From: RGIG4034 sp045628945
GTDB lineage: Bacteria > Bacillota > Clostridia > Lachnospirales > Lachnospiraceae
Reading direction: 5' to 3'
Assembly: GCA_045628945.1 (NCBI GenBank)
Contig: JAZQQG010000003.1
Span: 1-64,000 of the forward strand
Length of the DNA stretch: 64,000 bases
Translations under genes and position numbers: made by a program
Notes under the pieces: model-generated
What the model was told of the DNA's origin: nothing
Database searches by the model: none
The model's input: the letters and a program-made list of their open reading frames with translations, nothing else
Shown: piece after piece, positions 32,936 through 41,236 of the stretch
Layout: each line of letters starts with the position of its first letter
Position numbering within the stretch: position 1 is the first letter of the stretch

Positions 32936-34600
32936 ATGAAAAAAGGAATCCTGATCGGCGGCATTTCTTCGGTGGTAGCGGTAGTGGGCATCGTGGCTGC
33001 CATTGTACTTGGCGGCGGCGCCATGAAAAAGACAAAGGAATATCGCGTGATTGCAGTCAATGAGGTGTTTGGAACGACAACGATTACGTCATCGGACAAA
33101 ACATCCGGTGCGGCCTATGTCAATCAGCATCTGTATAGCGGTGATGATGCAAATGTGGCAGACGACGCGCATCTGACGTTGCTTGTAGACAGTGATAAGT
33201 ATATCTACGCAGAGGAAGGAACCCATTTCTGGATCGAGGCCTCCGGGAAAGCCGGAAGCGGTAAGTCAACGATTCACGTAGAGGACGGCGACACCCTGCA
33301 TTATCTGAAGGAGGCCCTTGGCAAGGACGAGACCTACGAGGTAAGTACCCCCGCTGCTACGATGGCGGTTCGTGGTACGGTTTTCCGCGTAAAAGTATAT
33401 CCGGAGGGCGGTTACATCTATTCCTACCTGGAGGTATTCCAGGGAAGCGTGGAAGTAAAGCTTAAGACGACCACCGGCGAATACAATGGTGTGTCCCGTA
33501 CCTTTAAGGCCGGCGAATGTGCGGCTATGCGTGCGGACGATTCCATTTCGGAATTCTTATATCCTACTGCACCTTCGGAAACCGTGGAGATTCCTTATCG
33601 CGAGATTCCCCAGTGTACAGCAAAGCATCTGGGTACCGTATGCGATCAGAATGAGGAACTTAGCATTACGAAGGAATTGTTATTTGACTATGTTGCATTA
33701 ACCGAGCATCAGTGGGAGCTTCAGGTGATTACGGAGCCGACCTGCGAGAATGCGGGATTTGGGAAGTCTGTCTGCACGGTCTGCGGTGACGAGCAGGAAG
33801 AGGAAGAGCTTCCGATTCTGGAGCACCGGATCGAATGGACCGTCACCAAGGAAGCAACCTGCACGAAGAACGGTGAGCGGACGGGAACCTGCAGTATCTG
33901 TGGCGTAACGGAAACGGAGACGATTGAGAAGTCCGGACATGATTATTCCGAATGGGTCGAAACGAAAGCCGTCACCTGTGAAAAAGACGGTTCCCGAGAG
34001 CATGTTTGCAACAATTGCGGAAAGAAGGAGACTGAGAAGGTTACGAAGCTCGGTCACAGCTACAGCGATTGGACCACCGTTACGGAAGCCACCTGTTTGG
34101 CAGCGGGACAGAAGCTGCGCACCTGCGCGACCTGCGGAAAAGAGGATAAAGACACCATTGCGAAGTTAGAACATTCCTATGGTGCATGGACGGTTACGAG
34201 AGCCGCCACCTGTACCGCCACAGGATCCAGAAAGAGAACCTGTGACAGCTGTGGCGATGAAGATGCGGAAACGCTTCCTAAGGTGGCACATGACTTCTCC
34301 ATCCGAGATCTCTACTTACAAGGCGGATGTATTACGGATGAAGGATATTTCATGAAATGTGCAATCTGTTCGGAACCAACTTTTGTTGTGATTTCGCCTG
34401 CAACAGGACATCAGTATTACTCTTGGCACAATTCTGCAGCGAGTCCTGTAGCGGGCTCCACCGAGATTATCTGTTACAGAAGTTGTTCGAATGGCTATTT
34501 CGACTGTACGCTTGTTGTGACTCCGGATGAAACCATATTACCGGCCGGAACACAAGTCAATGACATATGTCCGGTTTGTGGAGAGCGTATCGTTTACTAA
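32936..34600 (+). CDS. FecR-domain membrane-anchored protein with five 39-residue Cys repeats
   Basis: A 554-residue protein with a single N-terminal membrane helix (about residues 4-27) and an outside FecR domain (about 40-200; core TPAATMAVRGTVFRV). There are then five tandem repeats (about 265-458) of the form aTC-x9-C-x2-CG-x11-H-x4-W, such as KEATCTKNGERTGTCSICG. A degenerate end follows, with CAICSEP and CPVCGERIVY. The repeats have the spacing of small metal-binding knuckles and are common in surface proteins of gut Clostridia. It is the last gene of the yesL-cyclase operon and may be the ligand-sensing partner of the CHASE2 cyclase. Confidence 0.85.
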   Translation: MKKGILIGGISSVVAVVGIVAAIVLGGGAMKKTKEYRVIAVNEVFGTTTITSSDKTSGAAYVNQHLYSGDDANVADDAHLTLLVDSDKYIYAEEGTHFWIEASGKAGSGKSTIHVEDGDTLHYLKEALGKDETYEVSTPAATMAVRGTVFRVKVYPEGGYIYSYLEVFQGSVEVKLKTTTGEYNGVSRTFKAGECAAMRADDSISEFLYPTAPSETVEIPYREIPQCTAKHLGTVCDQNEELSITKELLFDYVALTEHQWELQVITEPTCENAGFGKSVCTVCGDEQEEEELPILEHRIEWTVTKEATCTKNGERTGTCSICGVTETETIEKSGHDYSEWVETKAVTCEKDGSREHVCNNCGKKETEKVTKLGHSYSDWTTVTEATCLAAGQKLRTCATCGKEDKDTIAKLEHSYGAWTVTRAATCTATGSRKRTCDSCGDEDAETLPKVAHDFSIRDLYLQGGCITDEGYFMKCAICSEPTFVVISPATGHQYYSWHNSAASPVAGSTEIICYRSCSNGYFDCTLVVTPDETILPAGTQVNDICPVCGERIVY

Positions 34601-34617
34601 GAGAGTGGAACAGAAAG

Positions 34618-34668
34618 CTTAATCGTACAGAAAGACTAACCGTACCGAAAACTTAATCGTACGGATTT
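34618..34668. repeat. Three imperfect 17-bp direct repeats
   Basis: CTTAATCGTACAGAAAG (34618-34634), ACTAACCGTACCGAAAA (34635-34651) and CTTAATCGTACGGATTT (34652-34668) lie head to tail just after the FecR gene. Confidence 0.75.
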
Positions 34669-34674
34669 ACAAAG

Positions 34675-34712
34675 AAAAAGGTAGCATGCGTTTGCGCGCA
34701 AGCTACCTTTTT
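34675..34712. terminator. Bidirectional terminator between convergent operons
   Basis: AAAAAGGTAGC / GCTACCTTTTT forms an 11-bp stem with a further inner TGCG/CGCA pairing. T runs occur on both strands, serving the FecR operon (+) and the YesN gene (-). Confidence 0.9.
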
Positions 34713-34758
34713 GTTGTATGTAAGTTTTGGGGGCTGTAGCGAGATGGTGTTACCGAAC

Positions 34759-36324
34759 CTATTCTTCTTCCGTTGCCTTATCTCCCAATACTTTTTTGCG
34801 GAATTCGGCAGGACTCTCGCCAACGTATTTCTTGAACTTCTTGTGGAAGTAGTCTACGTTCTTATATCCGACCTGCTCGGCAATCTCGTAGACCTTCATC
34901 TTGTTCTGGGACAGAAGCTCTTTGGAGTAGTTGATTCTTACATGGTCTACGTAGGAATTGAAGCTTTCACCCACAGTCTTATTGAAAATTTTGCCCAGGT
35001 AAGCACTGTTGTAGCCAAAGAGCGGTGCGATGGACTCCAACTTGATATTGGATACGAAGTTGTGATCGATGTAGTACACGATATCATCCAGCACGCTGTC
35101 GCGATTCGAATTGCCGATGGCACTCATAATCATCTCAAACTGCTCCGAGAGATATTGAATAATCTCATAGAGATAGTTCTTGGCTTCGATGAACTCTAAG
35201 ATTGCGGAGTTCGTCGGAAAAGGAATGCTGGAGGTATTGTACACATGGTTCATGTGCTCTTTTACCTGGAGATAGAGGTCCGAAAGGAATAACTTCACGG
35301 ACGCAATATCGTTCTTCACATTGTAGAGATAATCCTCAAGCTCGGAGAGCGTATCGACAACCTTCTTGCGGTTAAAGCTCTGCAGGAGGTCCGTAATCCG
35401 GGAACTGTAATCGGCGATGCTTTGGTCGGTAATCTCGCCTTTGACATTCTCTACCTTGGGCAACTCTTCATAGCCTAAGGTGTGCTGTCCCTGTTCGCAG
35501 AAAAAACGACGGGACAGGAGGGTCGTTGCTTCCTCGTAGGAGCAGTGAATCTCGTCCAGGGTATATACCGGAGAACCGTACGCCAAGAAGATGGAATCCA
35601 GAGGACTTCCCTTCTCGATATGCTTCTCGTAATGGTCTAAGAAATTTTGGAATTTGTCCAAAGCGAATTTGCCTTTTAAGAGAATGATGTCTTTGTGATC
35701 CTCCTCAAAGCTTTCGAAGAAGTGCTTGCCCTGATTCGTTACCTTCAAAAGCTCGGCAAAATTATAGCTGGGATTATGGGTATCCTTGGAGAAGTTCTCG
35801 AAGGTAACCACCTGATAGACCTCGGCCTGAAGAGACATGCCTTCCGCCTGCTCTTCGTCAATCTGAGCGATTCCGTGCACCAGCTCATGAAGAATTACAT
35901 TTTTGGCCTTCGCCTTGAACTGTTCCTCGTTTTCGGACTTCTGGGCCTGATCGTCGAGATTCTTCTTAACCTGGATAAGGGCTTCGGTCAGCTCGTCTTC
36001 ATCAATGGGTTTCGTCAGATAATACTCAACGCCATATTTCATTGCTTCTTTGGCATACTTGAAATCCGAGTAGCCACTTAAAATGAGGAACTTGCCCTTG
36101 AAACCGCGCTCGCGGGCATTGGAAACGCATTCCAGTCCGGTCATTTTCGGCATCTTAATGTCCATCAACACGACATCGGGGGAATTCGCAAGAATCTCCC
36201 GAAGCGCATCCTCGCCGTTGCCGGCTTCCCCGATAATGGTGTAGCCTAAGGCGTCCCAGGGGATGAGGCATTTAATTCCTTCGCGGATTACCGCTTCGTC
36301 GTCTGCTATAAATACGGTTGCCAT
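34759..36324 (-). CDS. YesN-type response regulator (receiver + AraC HTH)
   Basis: A 521-residue response regulator. The N-terminal receiver has Asp8/Asp9, phosphorylation site Asp55 (LMDIKMPKM) and Lys in LTKPID. A long central region of about 280 residues is followed by an AraC-type double helix-turn-helix (LESIAPLFGYNSAYLGKIF, then VYEIAEQVGYKNVDYFHKKF). AAGGAG lies eight bases before the ATG. YesN-type regulators pair with YesM-type kinases and control LplBC importers. The kinase at 24024 is the only matching type in the window. It lies 43 bp downstream of the fucosidase gene, on the same strand. Confidence 0.9.
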   Translation of the reverse strand: MATVFIADDEAVIREGIKCLIPWDALGYTIIGEAGNGEDALREILANSPDVVLMDIKMPKMTGLECVSNARERGFKGKFLILSGYSDFKYAKEAMKYGVEYYLTKPIDEDELTEALIQVKKNLDDQAQKSENEEQFKAKAKNVILHELVHGIAQIDEEQAEGMSLQAEVYQVVTFENFSKDTHNPSYNFAELLKVTNQGKHFFESFEEDHKDIILLKGKFALDKFQNFLDHYEKHIEKGSPLDSIFLAYGSPVYTLDEIHCSYEEATTLLSRRFFCEQGQHTLGYEELPKVENVKGEITDQSIADYSSRITDLLQSFNRKKVVDTLSELEDYLYNVKNDIASVKLFLSDLYLQVKEHMNHVYNTSSIPFPTNSAILEFIEAKNYLYEIIQYLSEQFEMIMSAIGNSNRDSVLDDIVYYIDHNFVSNIKLESIAPLFGYNSAYLGKIFNKTVGESFNSYVDHVRINYSKELLSQNKMKVYEIAEQVGYKNVDYFHKKFKKYVGESPAEFRKKVLGDKATEEE

Positions 36325-36367
36325 AGTAGGTTCTCCTTGTAGAGGTGTCTTGCTGTGTGGCAGCGGG

Positions 36368-37864
36368 TTAGATGAGTTCGATCTTAATTACAACAGGATA
36401 TTCGCTCTTAACCGTCTTCGTGGTAAAGTGCAGAGACTCCGCATCCTTCACATAGTCGATCTCTTCATCGAAGCCGAGAATGGATACCTTGCCGACCTCT
36501 CCGTGGAAAAAAGGAAGATACGGATTCGGAGTATCCCGAAGGGATTTGATTGCAACCTTACCGTCCTCGGGGTACTTCATGCAGATTGCATAGAGCGCAC
36601 CGTGATTCACCGTGAAGCGGAAGTCCTCCGAGCAGAAGCCGTTGCTTCCGGCATCGTTGAACTGACCGTCGCTTGTGGTGGTCGGTCCCTCCTCAGCGAA
36701 ACGCCACAAGTGGCTTCCGTAGATGGCCTCTCCGTTAACCTGAAGCCATGCGCCGACCTCTTTGAGAATCTTCGTGTCGGTTTCGGGAATGATTCCGTCC
36801 GCGCGAGGTCCGATATTCAGTAAAAGATTACCGTTCTTTGCCACAACATCACAGAGCTCGGTGATAATATCGTAGGCGGATTTGTAATCTAAGTTCGTGG
36901 TGTAGCACCAGGAATTATGCGTAATCGAGGTATCGGTCTGCCAGTGATAAGGCTTGGCTTCCTTAAACTTACCACGCTCGATGTCCACGACGGCACTACC
37001 GAACATCATGGCATCATGCTTGTAGCAGATGGCCGTGGGGAAACCCCATTCCTGTCCACGGTTGTAGTAGTAGGCAACTAATTTTTTCAGATGCTCCTTC
37101 CAACCAATCTGCTGAATCCACCAGTCAAAATACAATACCTTCGGCTGATACTTATCGATAATCTCTGCCGTACGAATCAACCAGTCATCCATATACTCCT
37201 CGGTCGCAACGGGCTCGGTGCGAAGGGAGTGCTGGTTCTCGGGATCCTTCACGGAAGGCCAATAGAAATCTCCGGGCTGCATGGGATCCTTAATGTCGGA
37301 ATCGAACTCGCGACCGTTTCCCATGAACCACCAGTGCTCTGCACGGTGGGAGGAGGTGATGAAGGTCATACCGTTTTTCTCAATGGCGGTTTTCAGTTCG
37401 CCGACGATATCGCGCTTCGGTCCCATATTGTAAGCATTCCATTCGGAAATCTCACTTTTGTACATCTGGAACCCGTCATGATGCTCGGCTACGGGACATA
37501 CGTAACGGGCACCGGCTTCCTTGAAAAGCTTTGCCCAGGCTTCCGGATCAAAGGACTCTGCCTTGAACATCGGAATGAAATCCTTATAGCCAAACTGTGC
37601 ATGAGGACCGTAGGTCTCAATATGATGCTTGTACTCATCGCTGTCCTTAACGTACATATTGCGGGAGTACCATTCGTTATTGTAAGCGGGCACGGAATAG
37701 AGGCCCCAATGAATGAAAATACCGAACTTTGCGTCCTCGAACCAAACCGGCATGCGGAAAGCAGAGAGGGATTCCCAGGTCGGCTGGAAAACGCCCTTGG
37801 CATTCACTTCGTCGATGCGAGCGAGATATTCTTTTTTGATCTGATTGTAGTCGTTCTGATTCAT
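36368..37864 (-). CDS. Alpha-L-fucosidase (glycoside hydrolase family 29), intracellular
   Basis: The start is ATG 37864 (498 residues), with GGGAGG upstream; an in-frame ATG at 37897 would enclose that site. There is no signal peptide, so the enzyme is probably cytoplasmic and acts on imported oligosaccharides. GH29 motifs are KFGIFIHWGLYSVPAY, EWYSRNMY, PVAEHHDGFQMY and VLYFDWWIQQ, whose Asp corresponds to the expected nucleophile. LLNIGPRADG is the conserved late motif. The co-oriented YesN regulator gene follows. The 109-bp upstream gap is AT-rich with TAATATATTA and no clear -35. Confidence 0.93.
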   Translation of the reverse strand: MNQNDYNQIKKEYLARIDEVNAKGVFQPTWESLSAFRMPVWFEDAKFGIFIHWGLYSVPAYNNEWYSRNMYVKDSDEYKHHIETYGPHAQFGYKDFIPMFKAESFDPEAWAKLFKEAGARYVCPVAEHHDGFQMYKSEISEWNAYNMGPKRDIVGELKTAIEKNGMTFITSSHRAEHWWFMGNGREFDSDIKDPMQPGDFYWPSVKDPENQHSLRTEPVATEEYMDDWLIRTAEIIDKYQPKVLYFDWWIQQIGWKEHLKKLVAYYYNRGQEWGFPTAICYKHDAMMFGSAVVDIERGKFKEAKPYHWQTDTSITHNSWCYTTNLDYKSAYDIITELCDVVAKNGNLLLNIGPRADGIIPETDTKILKEVGAWLQVNGEAIYGSHLWRFAEEGPTTTSDGQFNDAGSNGFCSEDFRFTVNHGALYAICMKYPEDGKVAIKSLRDTPNPYLPFFHGEVGKVSILGFDEEIDYVKDAESLHFTTKTVKSEYPVVIKIELI

Positions 37865-37972
37865 ATTTCCTCCCGGATGAGCGCACATAATACGCAATTA
37901 TACATAATATATTATATATGATATCACCAAAAATTACGAATGATTTTTTGCATGGGGCGGGGGGAAAATTGC

Positions 37973-38002
37973 TTGACGGACGGGCGTGGTTTTTCATACA
38001 AT
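37973..38002 (+). promoter_or_regulatory. Promoter for DUF4867-DHH genes
   Basis: TTGACG at 37973-37978 and TACAAT at 37997-38002 with 18-bp spacing lie 46 bp upstream of the next start codon. Confidence 0.65.
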
Positions 38003-38047
38003 AGTAGGTAGGAGAGTAGCAAAAAAAGAAAGTGGGGTTAACCTGTT

Positions 38048-38665
38048 ATGAAGATTATGAATGTTACGGATGCAGCATTTAAGCCTTACGGAAGAGTACT
38101 GACCGCCGACTATAAGACGGACAAGCTTTTTGAGGTAATGGCCGGAACGCCCGCACCCGCAGATGTAGTCTATGTTCCTTCCGTACCCGAGATGGAAGCA
38201 ACGGATGAGGCAAAGGTTCTGTCGGAGAGTCTCTATGGAGGCATGCCGATTCAGTTAGGATATTGCAACGGAACCAATCATCTTTTGAGTGCACTGGAAT
38301 ATCACAGAGATTCCGAGATTAATATTGCGGTAACCGATCTGATTCTTTTGCTGGGTAAGCTTCAGGATGTAGAAGATGACCAGACCTATGATACTTCTAA
38401 GGTTGAGGCATTCTATGTGAAGGCCGGAGAAGTGGTAGAGCTCTATGCGACCACCCTTCATTATGCTCCCTGCAGTTCGGAGGGCAAGCCTTTCAAGGAT
38501 ATCATTGTTCTTCCCAAGGGAACGAACTATGATCTTACGATTGCACCGAAGGGCGCAAAGGAAGATCGTCTTTTAACCGCTGTAAACAAGTGGCTCATCG
38601 CACATGAGGATGCGAAGATTGCCGGTGCGTTCAACGGTCTTAAGGGCGAGAATGTAAGCGTATAA
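38048..38665 (+). CDS. DUF4867-like cupin-type protein
   Basis: A 205-residue soluble protein (MKIMNVTDAAFKPYGRVLTADY). It resembles DUF4867, a clostridial family related in outline to cupin-fold ureidoglycolate lyases; the segment KAGEVVELYATTLHYAPCS contains the cupin-like His. DUF4867 genes are often near sugar catabolism genes, which fits the fucosidase next door, but the function is unknown. The binding site is a weak GTGGGG. Confidence 0.65.
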   Translation: MKIMNVTDAAFKPYGRVLTADYKTDKLFEVMAGTPAPADVVYVPSVPEMEATDEAKVLSESLYGGMPIQLGYCNGTNHLLSALEYHRDSEINIAVTDLILLLGKLQDVEDDQTYDTSKVEAFYVKAGEVVELYATTLHYAPCSSEGKPFKDIIVLPKGTNYDLTIAPKGAKEDRLLTAVNKWLIAHEDAKIAGAFNGLKGENVSV

Positions 38666-38683
38666 ATTTTTGGAGGTTTCGTT

Positions 38684-39610
38684 ATGGCTATGAGATTAGT
38701 GACCCGTTCCGATTTCGATGGTCTGGTATGTGGAGCATTGTTGTTGGAGGCAGGAATTGTAGATAGTTGGAAGTTTGCACATCCGAAGGATCTTCAGGAC
38801 GGTCTGGTAGAGATTACCGAGAATGACTGTCTTGCGAATGTTCCTTTTGTTCCCGGATGTGGTCTGTGGTTCGATCATCACTCCAGTGAGTTCGAGCGTC
38901 AGGAGTTGGAAGGAAAGTATAAGGGTGAGAGCCGTATTACCCCGTCCTGTGCACGTATCATCTACGAGTACTACGGTGGTAAGGAGCGTTTCCCTCAGTT
39001 CGATGATATTATGGTTGCGGTGGATAAGGTGGACTCCGGTGACCTTACCGTTGATGAAGTAATGAATCCCACCGGTTGGATTCTGGTTGGTTTCTTAATG
39101 GATCCCAGAACCGGACTTGGTCGTTTCCGTAACTTCACCATTTCGAATTATCAGTTAATGGAGAAGCTCCTGGTAGCTTGTCGTGAGATGACTACCGATG
39201 AGATTCTGGCACTTCCCGATGTTCAGGAGCGTATCGCAGTGTACAACGAGCAGACCGAGCTCTTCAAGAAGATGGTAACCGAGCATACCCGTGTGGAAGG
39301 CAATGTGATTATTTCCGACCTGCGCGGTGTTGACCCGATCTACACCGGTAACCGTTTTATGATCTACAGTATGTATCCGGAGCAGAATATCTCTGCCTGG
39401 ATCGTATCCCTTCGCGGCGGCCTTGGTGCCAGTGCTGCAGTTGGCTACAGCATCATGAACCGCACCAGTACCGTGGATGTTGGTAAATTAATGCTGAAGT
39501 ACCACGGTGGCGGACATCGTAAGGTAGGAACCTGCCAGTTTACCGAGGAAGAGATGCAGACGGAGCTTCCGAAGATGTTGGAGGAACTGACTGCGATGGC
39601 GAATGCGTAA
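38684..39610 (+). CDS. DHH-family phosphoesterase
   Basis: A 308-residue member of the DHH/DHHA1 superfamily (exopolyphosphatase, NrnA and related enzymes). Motif I is TRSDFDGLVCGALL (residues 7-20), the DHH motif is WFDHHSSEF (about 63-71), and the C-terminal DHHA1 glycine-rich motif is KYHGGGHRKVGTCQF. GGAGG lies before the ATG. It follows the DUF4867 gene by 18 bp and is closed by a terminator. Which substrate (polyphosphate, oligoribonucleotides or other) cannot be told. Confidence 0.82.
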   Translation: MAMRLVTRSDFDGLVCGALLLEAGIVDSWKFAHPKDLQDGLVEITENDCLANVPFVPGCGLWFDHHSSEFERQELEGKYKGESRITPSCARIIYEYYGGKERFPQFDDIMVAVDKVDSGDLTVDEVMNPTGWILVGFLMDPRTGLGRFRNFTISNYQLMEKLLVACREMTTDEILALPDVQERIAVYNEQTELFKKMVTEHTRVEGNVIISDLRGVDPIYTGNRFMIYSMYPEQNISAWIVSLRGGLGASAAVGYSIMNRTSTVDVGKLMLKYHGGGHRKVGTCQFTEEEMQTELPKMLEELTAMANA

Positions 39611-39647
39611 GGGCTTCGAATCGCAATCGATTTTAGAAATGCACATG

Positions 39648-39676
39648 AAAAGACCAGCAGCGATGTTGGTCTTTTT
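39648..39676 (+). terminator. Rho-independent terminator after the DHH gene
   Basis: The 12-bp stem AAAAGACCAGCA / TGTTGGTCTTTT (one G-T pair, loop GCGA) is followed by T. The next gene starts only 33 bp further on. Confidence 0.85.
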
Positions 39677-39708
39677 CCGTGAAGATAAGAAAAGAGGAAA
39701 TTGTAACT

Positions 39709-40566
39709 ATGGACAGATATGTGAAGATTAAGGAAAGACTCATAGAATGTGCGAAGGCGGATTCGGATATTCGTGCGATTATTGCCATCGGATCCTCAAC
39801 ACGATCGACCATAAAAGCAGATGAGTACTCGGATTTGGATCTGTTTATTGTGACGAAGGAAGTAGAAAGTTGGTATTCGGGAGAGTATCCGAAACGACTC
39901 GGTAAGGTGAGCATTTCGTTTGTGGAGCCTACGTTGGGAGGCGGTAAAGAGAGACGTTGTATCTTCGATGAGGATAAGGACGTGGATATGATTGTTTTGA
40001 CGCCGGAGCAATTTAAGGAAGCGCTGCAGGAAGGAATCTGCAATTGGGTCATGAACCGGGGTTACGATTTTCTGTATGATGCAGACTCCTATGCGAAGGA
40101 GATGGACCGATACGTTACGCTCCGGGTTACTCGTCCGGAATTGTCCGAGGAAGAGTTCGTGAATATTGTGAATGATTTCTTTTTTCACAATATCTGGGCC
40201 GCGAAGAAGTTACGACGCGGTGAGCGGTGGTCAGCGAAAATGTGCGTGGATGCGTATCTGAAGTCGCATCTTCTTAAGATGATGGAGTGTTACTGTCATG
40301 AGCTTGACGGAAGAGACGTATGGCATGACGGAAGATTTTTAGACCGTTGGGCCGAGCCGTTTATTACCGATGCTCTGAAGCGATGCTTTGCTCATTATGA
40401 GGATGCGGATCTTGCGGCCGCTCTTTGGGAAACCCACAATCTGTTTGAGCGGATAACGAAAGAACTTGCTGAGAAAAAAGGATATGCTTATCCGAGTGAG
40501 GCAGCGGCGTGCGCTAAGAATTATCTTCTTTTACCGCCCGGACAAACCCAGCCGAGTACCACGTAG
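39709..40566 (+). CDS. ANT(6)-like aminoglycoside 6-adenylyltransferase
   Basis: A 285-residue protein from ATG 39709, preceded by AGAGGA. An in-frame GTG at 39679 sits in the terminator tail and is unlikely. The nucleotidyltransferase motif is IAIGSSTRSTIKADEYSDLD followed by LFIV, with a third carboxylate in KDVDMIVLTPEQF. The length and overall pattern match the ANT(6)/AadE streptomycin-modifying family, including WNIFWV-like central helices (FFFHNIWAAKKLRRGE). It may be a resident chromosomal homologue; activity on streptomycin is not proven. Its last 46 bases overlap the convergent membrane protein gene. Confidence 0.8.
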   Translation: MDRYVKIKERLIECAKADSDIRAIIAIGSSTRSTIKADEYSDLDLFIVTKEVESWYSGEYPKRLGKVSISFVEPTLGGGKERRCIFDEDKDVDMIVLTPEQFKEALQEGICNWVMNRGYDFLYDADSYAKEMDRYVTLRVTRPELSEEEFVNIVNDFFFHNIWAAKKLRRGERWSAKMCVDAYLKSHLLKMMECYCHELDGRDVWHDGRFLDRWAEPFITDALKRCFAHYEDADLAAALWETHNLFERITKELAEKKGYAYPSEAAACAKNYLLLPPGQTQPSTT

Positions 40567-41213
40567 AAAACCACGAAGGAAACCAACGTAACTACGAAGG
40601 GAGCCGGATGGATGATATCGATTTCTGTGATGGAACGAATCTCTGCCCATACGCCGTTTGCAAGTAACGCGTAGGAAGCGGTGCGGGAGAGCACGCGGTG
40701 GTTGCGTTTGCATACGAAATGGTTTATGAGTGCGAATCCGACGGTAAGCAGGAGGGGCAACAGAAAGAATCCGATTCCAAAATCCTCGTAGATTCGGTAA
40801 AAATCTTCTTCAAGATAATCGTAATCATAGCGAAACAGCGCAAAGAAATGCGGATAGAGCAACGACACGATAGATGCAAAGCTAAGATAGGTAATCGCAT
40901 GGGCTGTCCACTGACACTTCGGATAAAAGATTACGACAATTAAGTATAGTATTGGAATGATGAAGAGGAGGAGAAAAAAGAAGTCGCTATATACGACAAC
41001 GCTATTTACGATAGCGCCTCCAAATTCCACAACGTGCAGAAACAGTAGAAATAGAATTCCGATGCACTGCAGGACAATCCAGATAGAGTCGATGGCCTTC
41101 CGGCTTCTTCCCCTGCGGTCAAAGCGTTCCATACGAAGGAGCGCGGTCAGAGCGAATGCTATTAATGATAAAGCAATCAGTATTGCGATGGTCAGTTCAA
41201 AAATCCAATTCAT
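40521..41213 (-). CDS. Uncharacterised multi-pass membrane protein, paralogue 2
   Basis: A 230-residue protein with six or seven hydrophobic segments. It shares an evident layout with the next gene upstream: LLRMERFD near the first helix, IFYPKCQWTAHAITYLS, HFVCKRNHRVLSRTASYALL and a C-terminal FYVVLGWV. I do not recognise the family. It is the third gene of a minus-strand series starting at the carboxypeptidase and overlaps the ANT(6)-like gene tail to tail by 46 bp. Confidence 0.75.
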   Translation of the reverse strand: MNWIFELTIAILIALSLIAFALTALLRMERFDRRGRSRKAIDSIWIVLQCIGILFLLFLHVVEFGGAIVNSVVVYSDFFFLLLFIIPILYLIVVIFYPKCQWTAHAITYLSFASIVSLLYPHFFALFRYDYDYLEEDFYRIYEDFGIGFFLLPLLLTVGFALINHFVCKRNHRVLSRTASYALLANGVWAEIRSITEIDIIHPAPFVVTLVSFVVFYVVLGWVCPGGKRR

Positions 41214-41236
41214 TTGTTATCTCCTTAAGAGGATGC

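Noticed and set aside
34618..34668. CRISPR array
   Set aside because: The three 17-bp repeats are directly adjacent without spacers and diverge from each other; no cas genes are present in the window.
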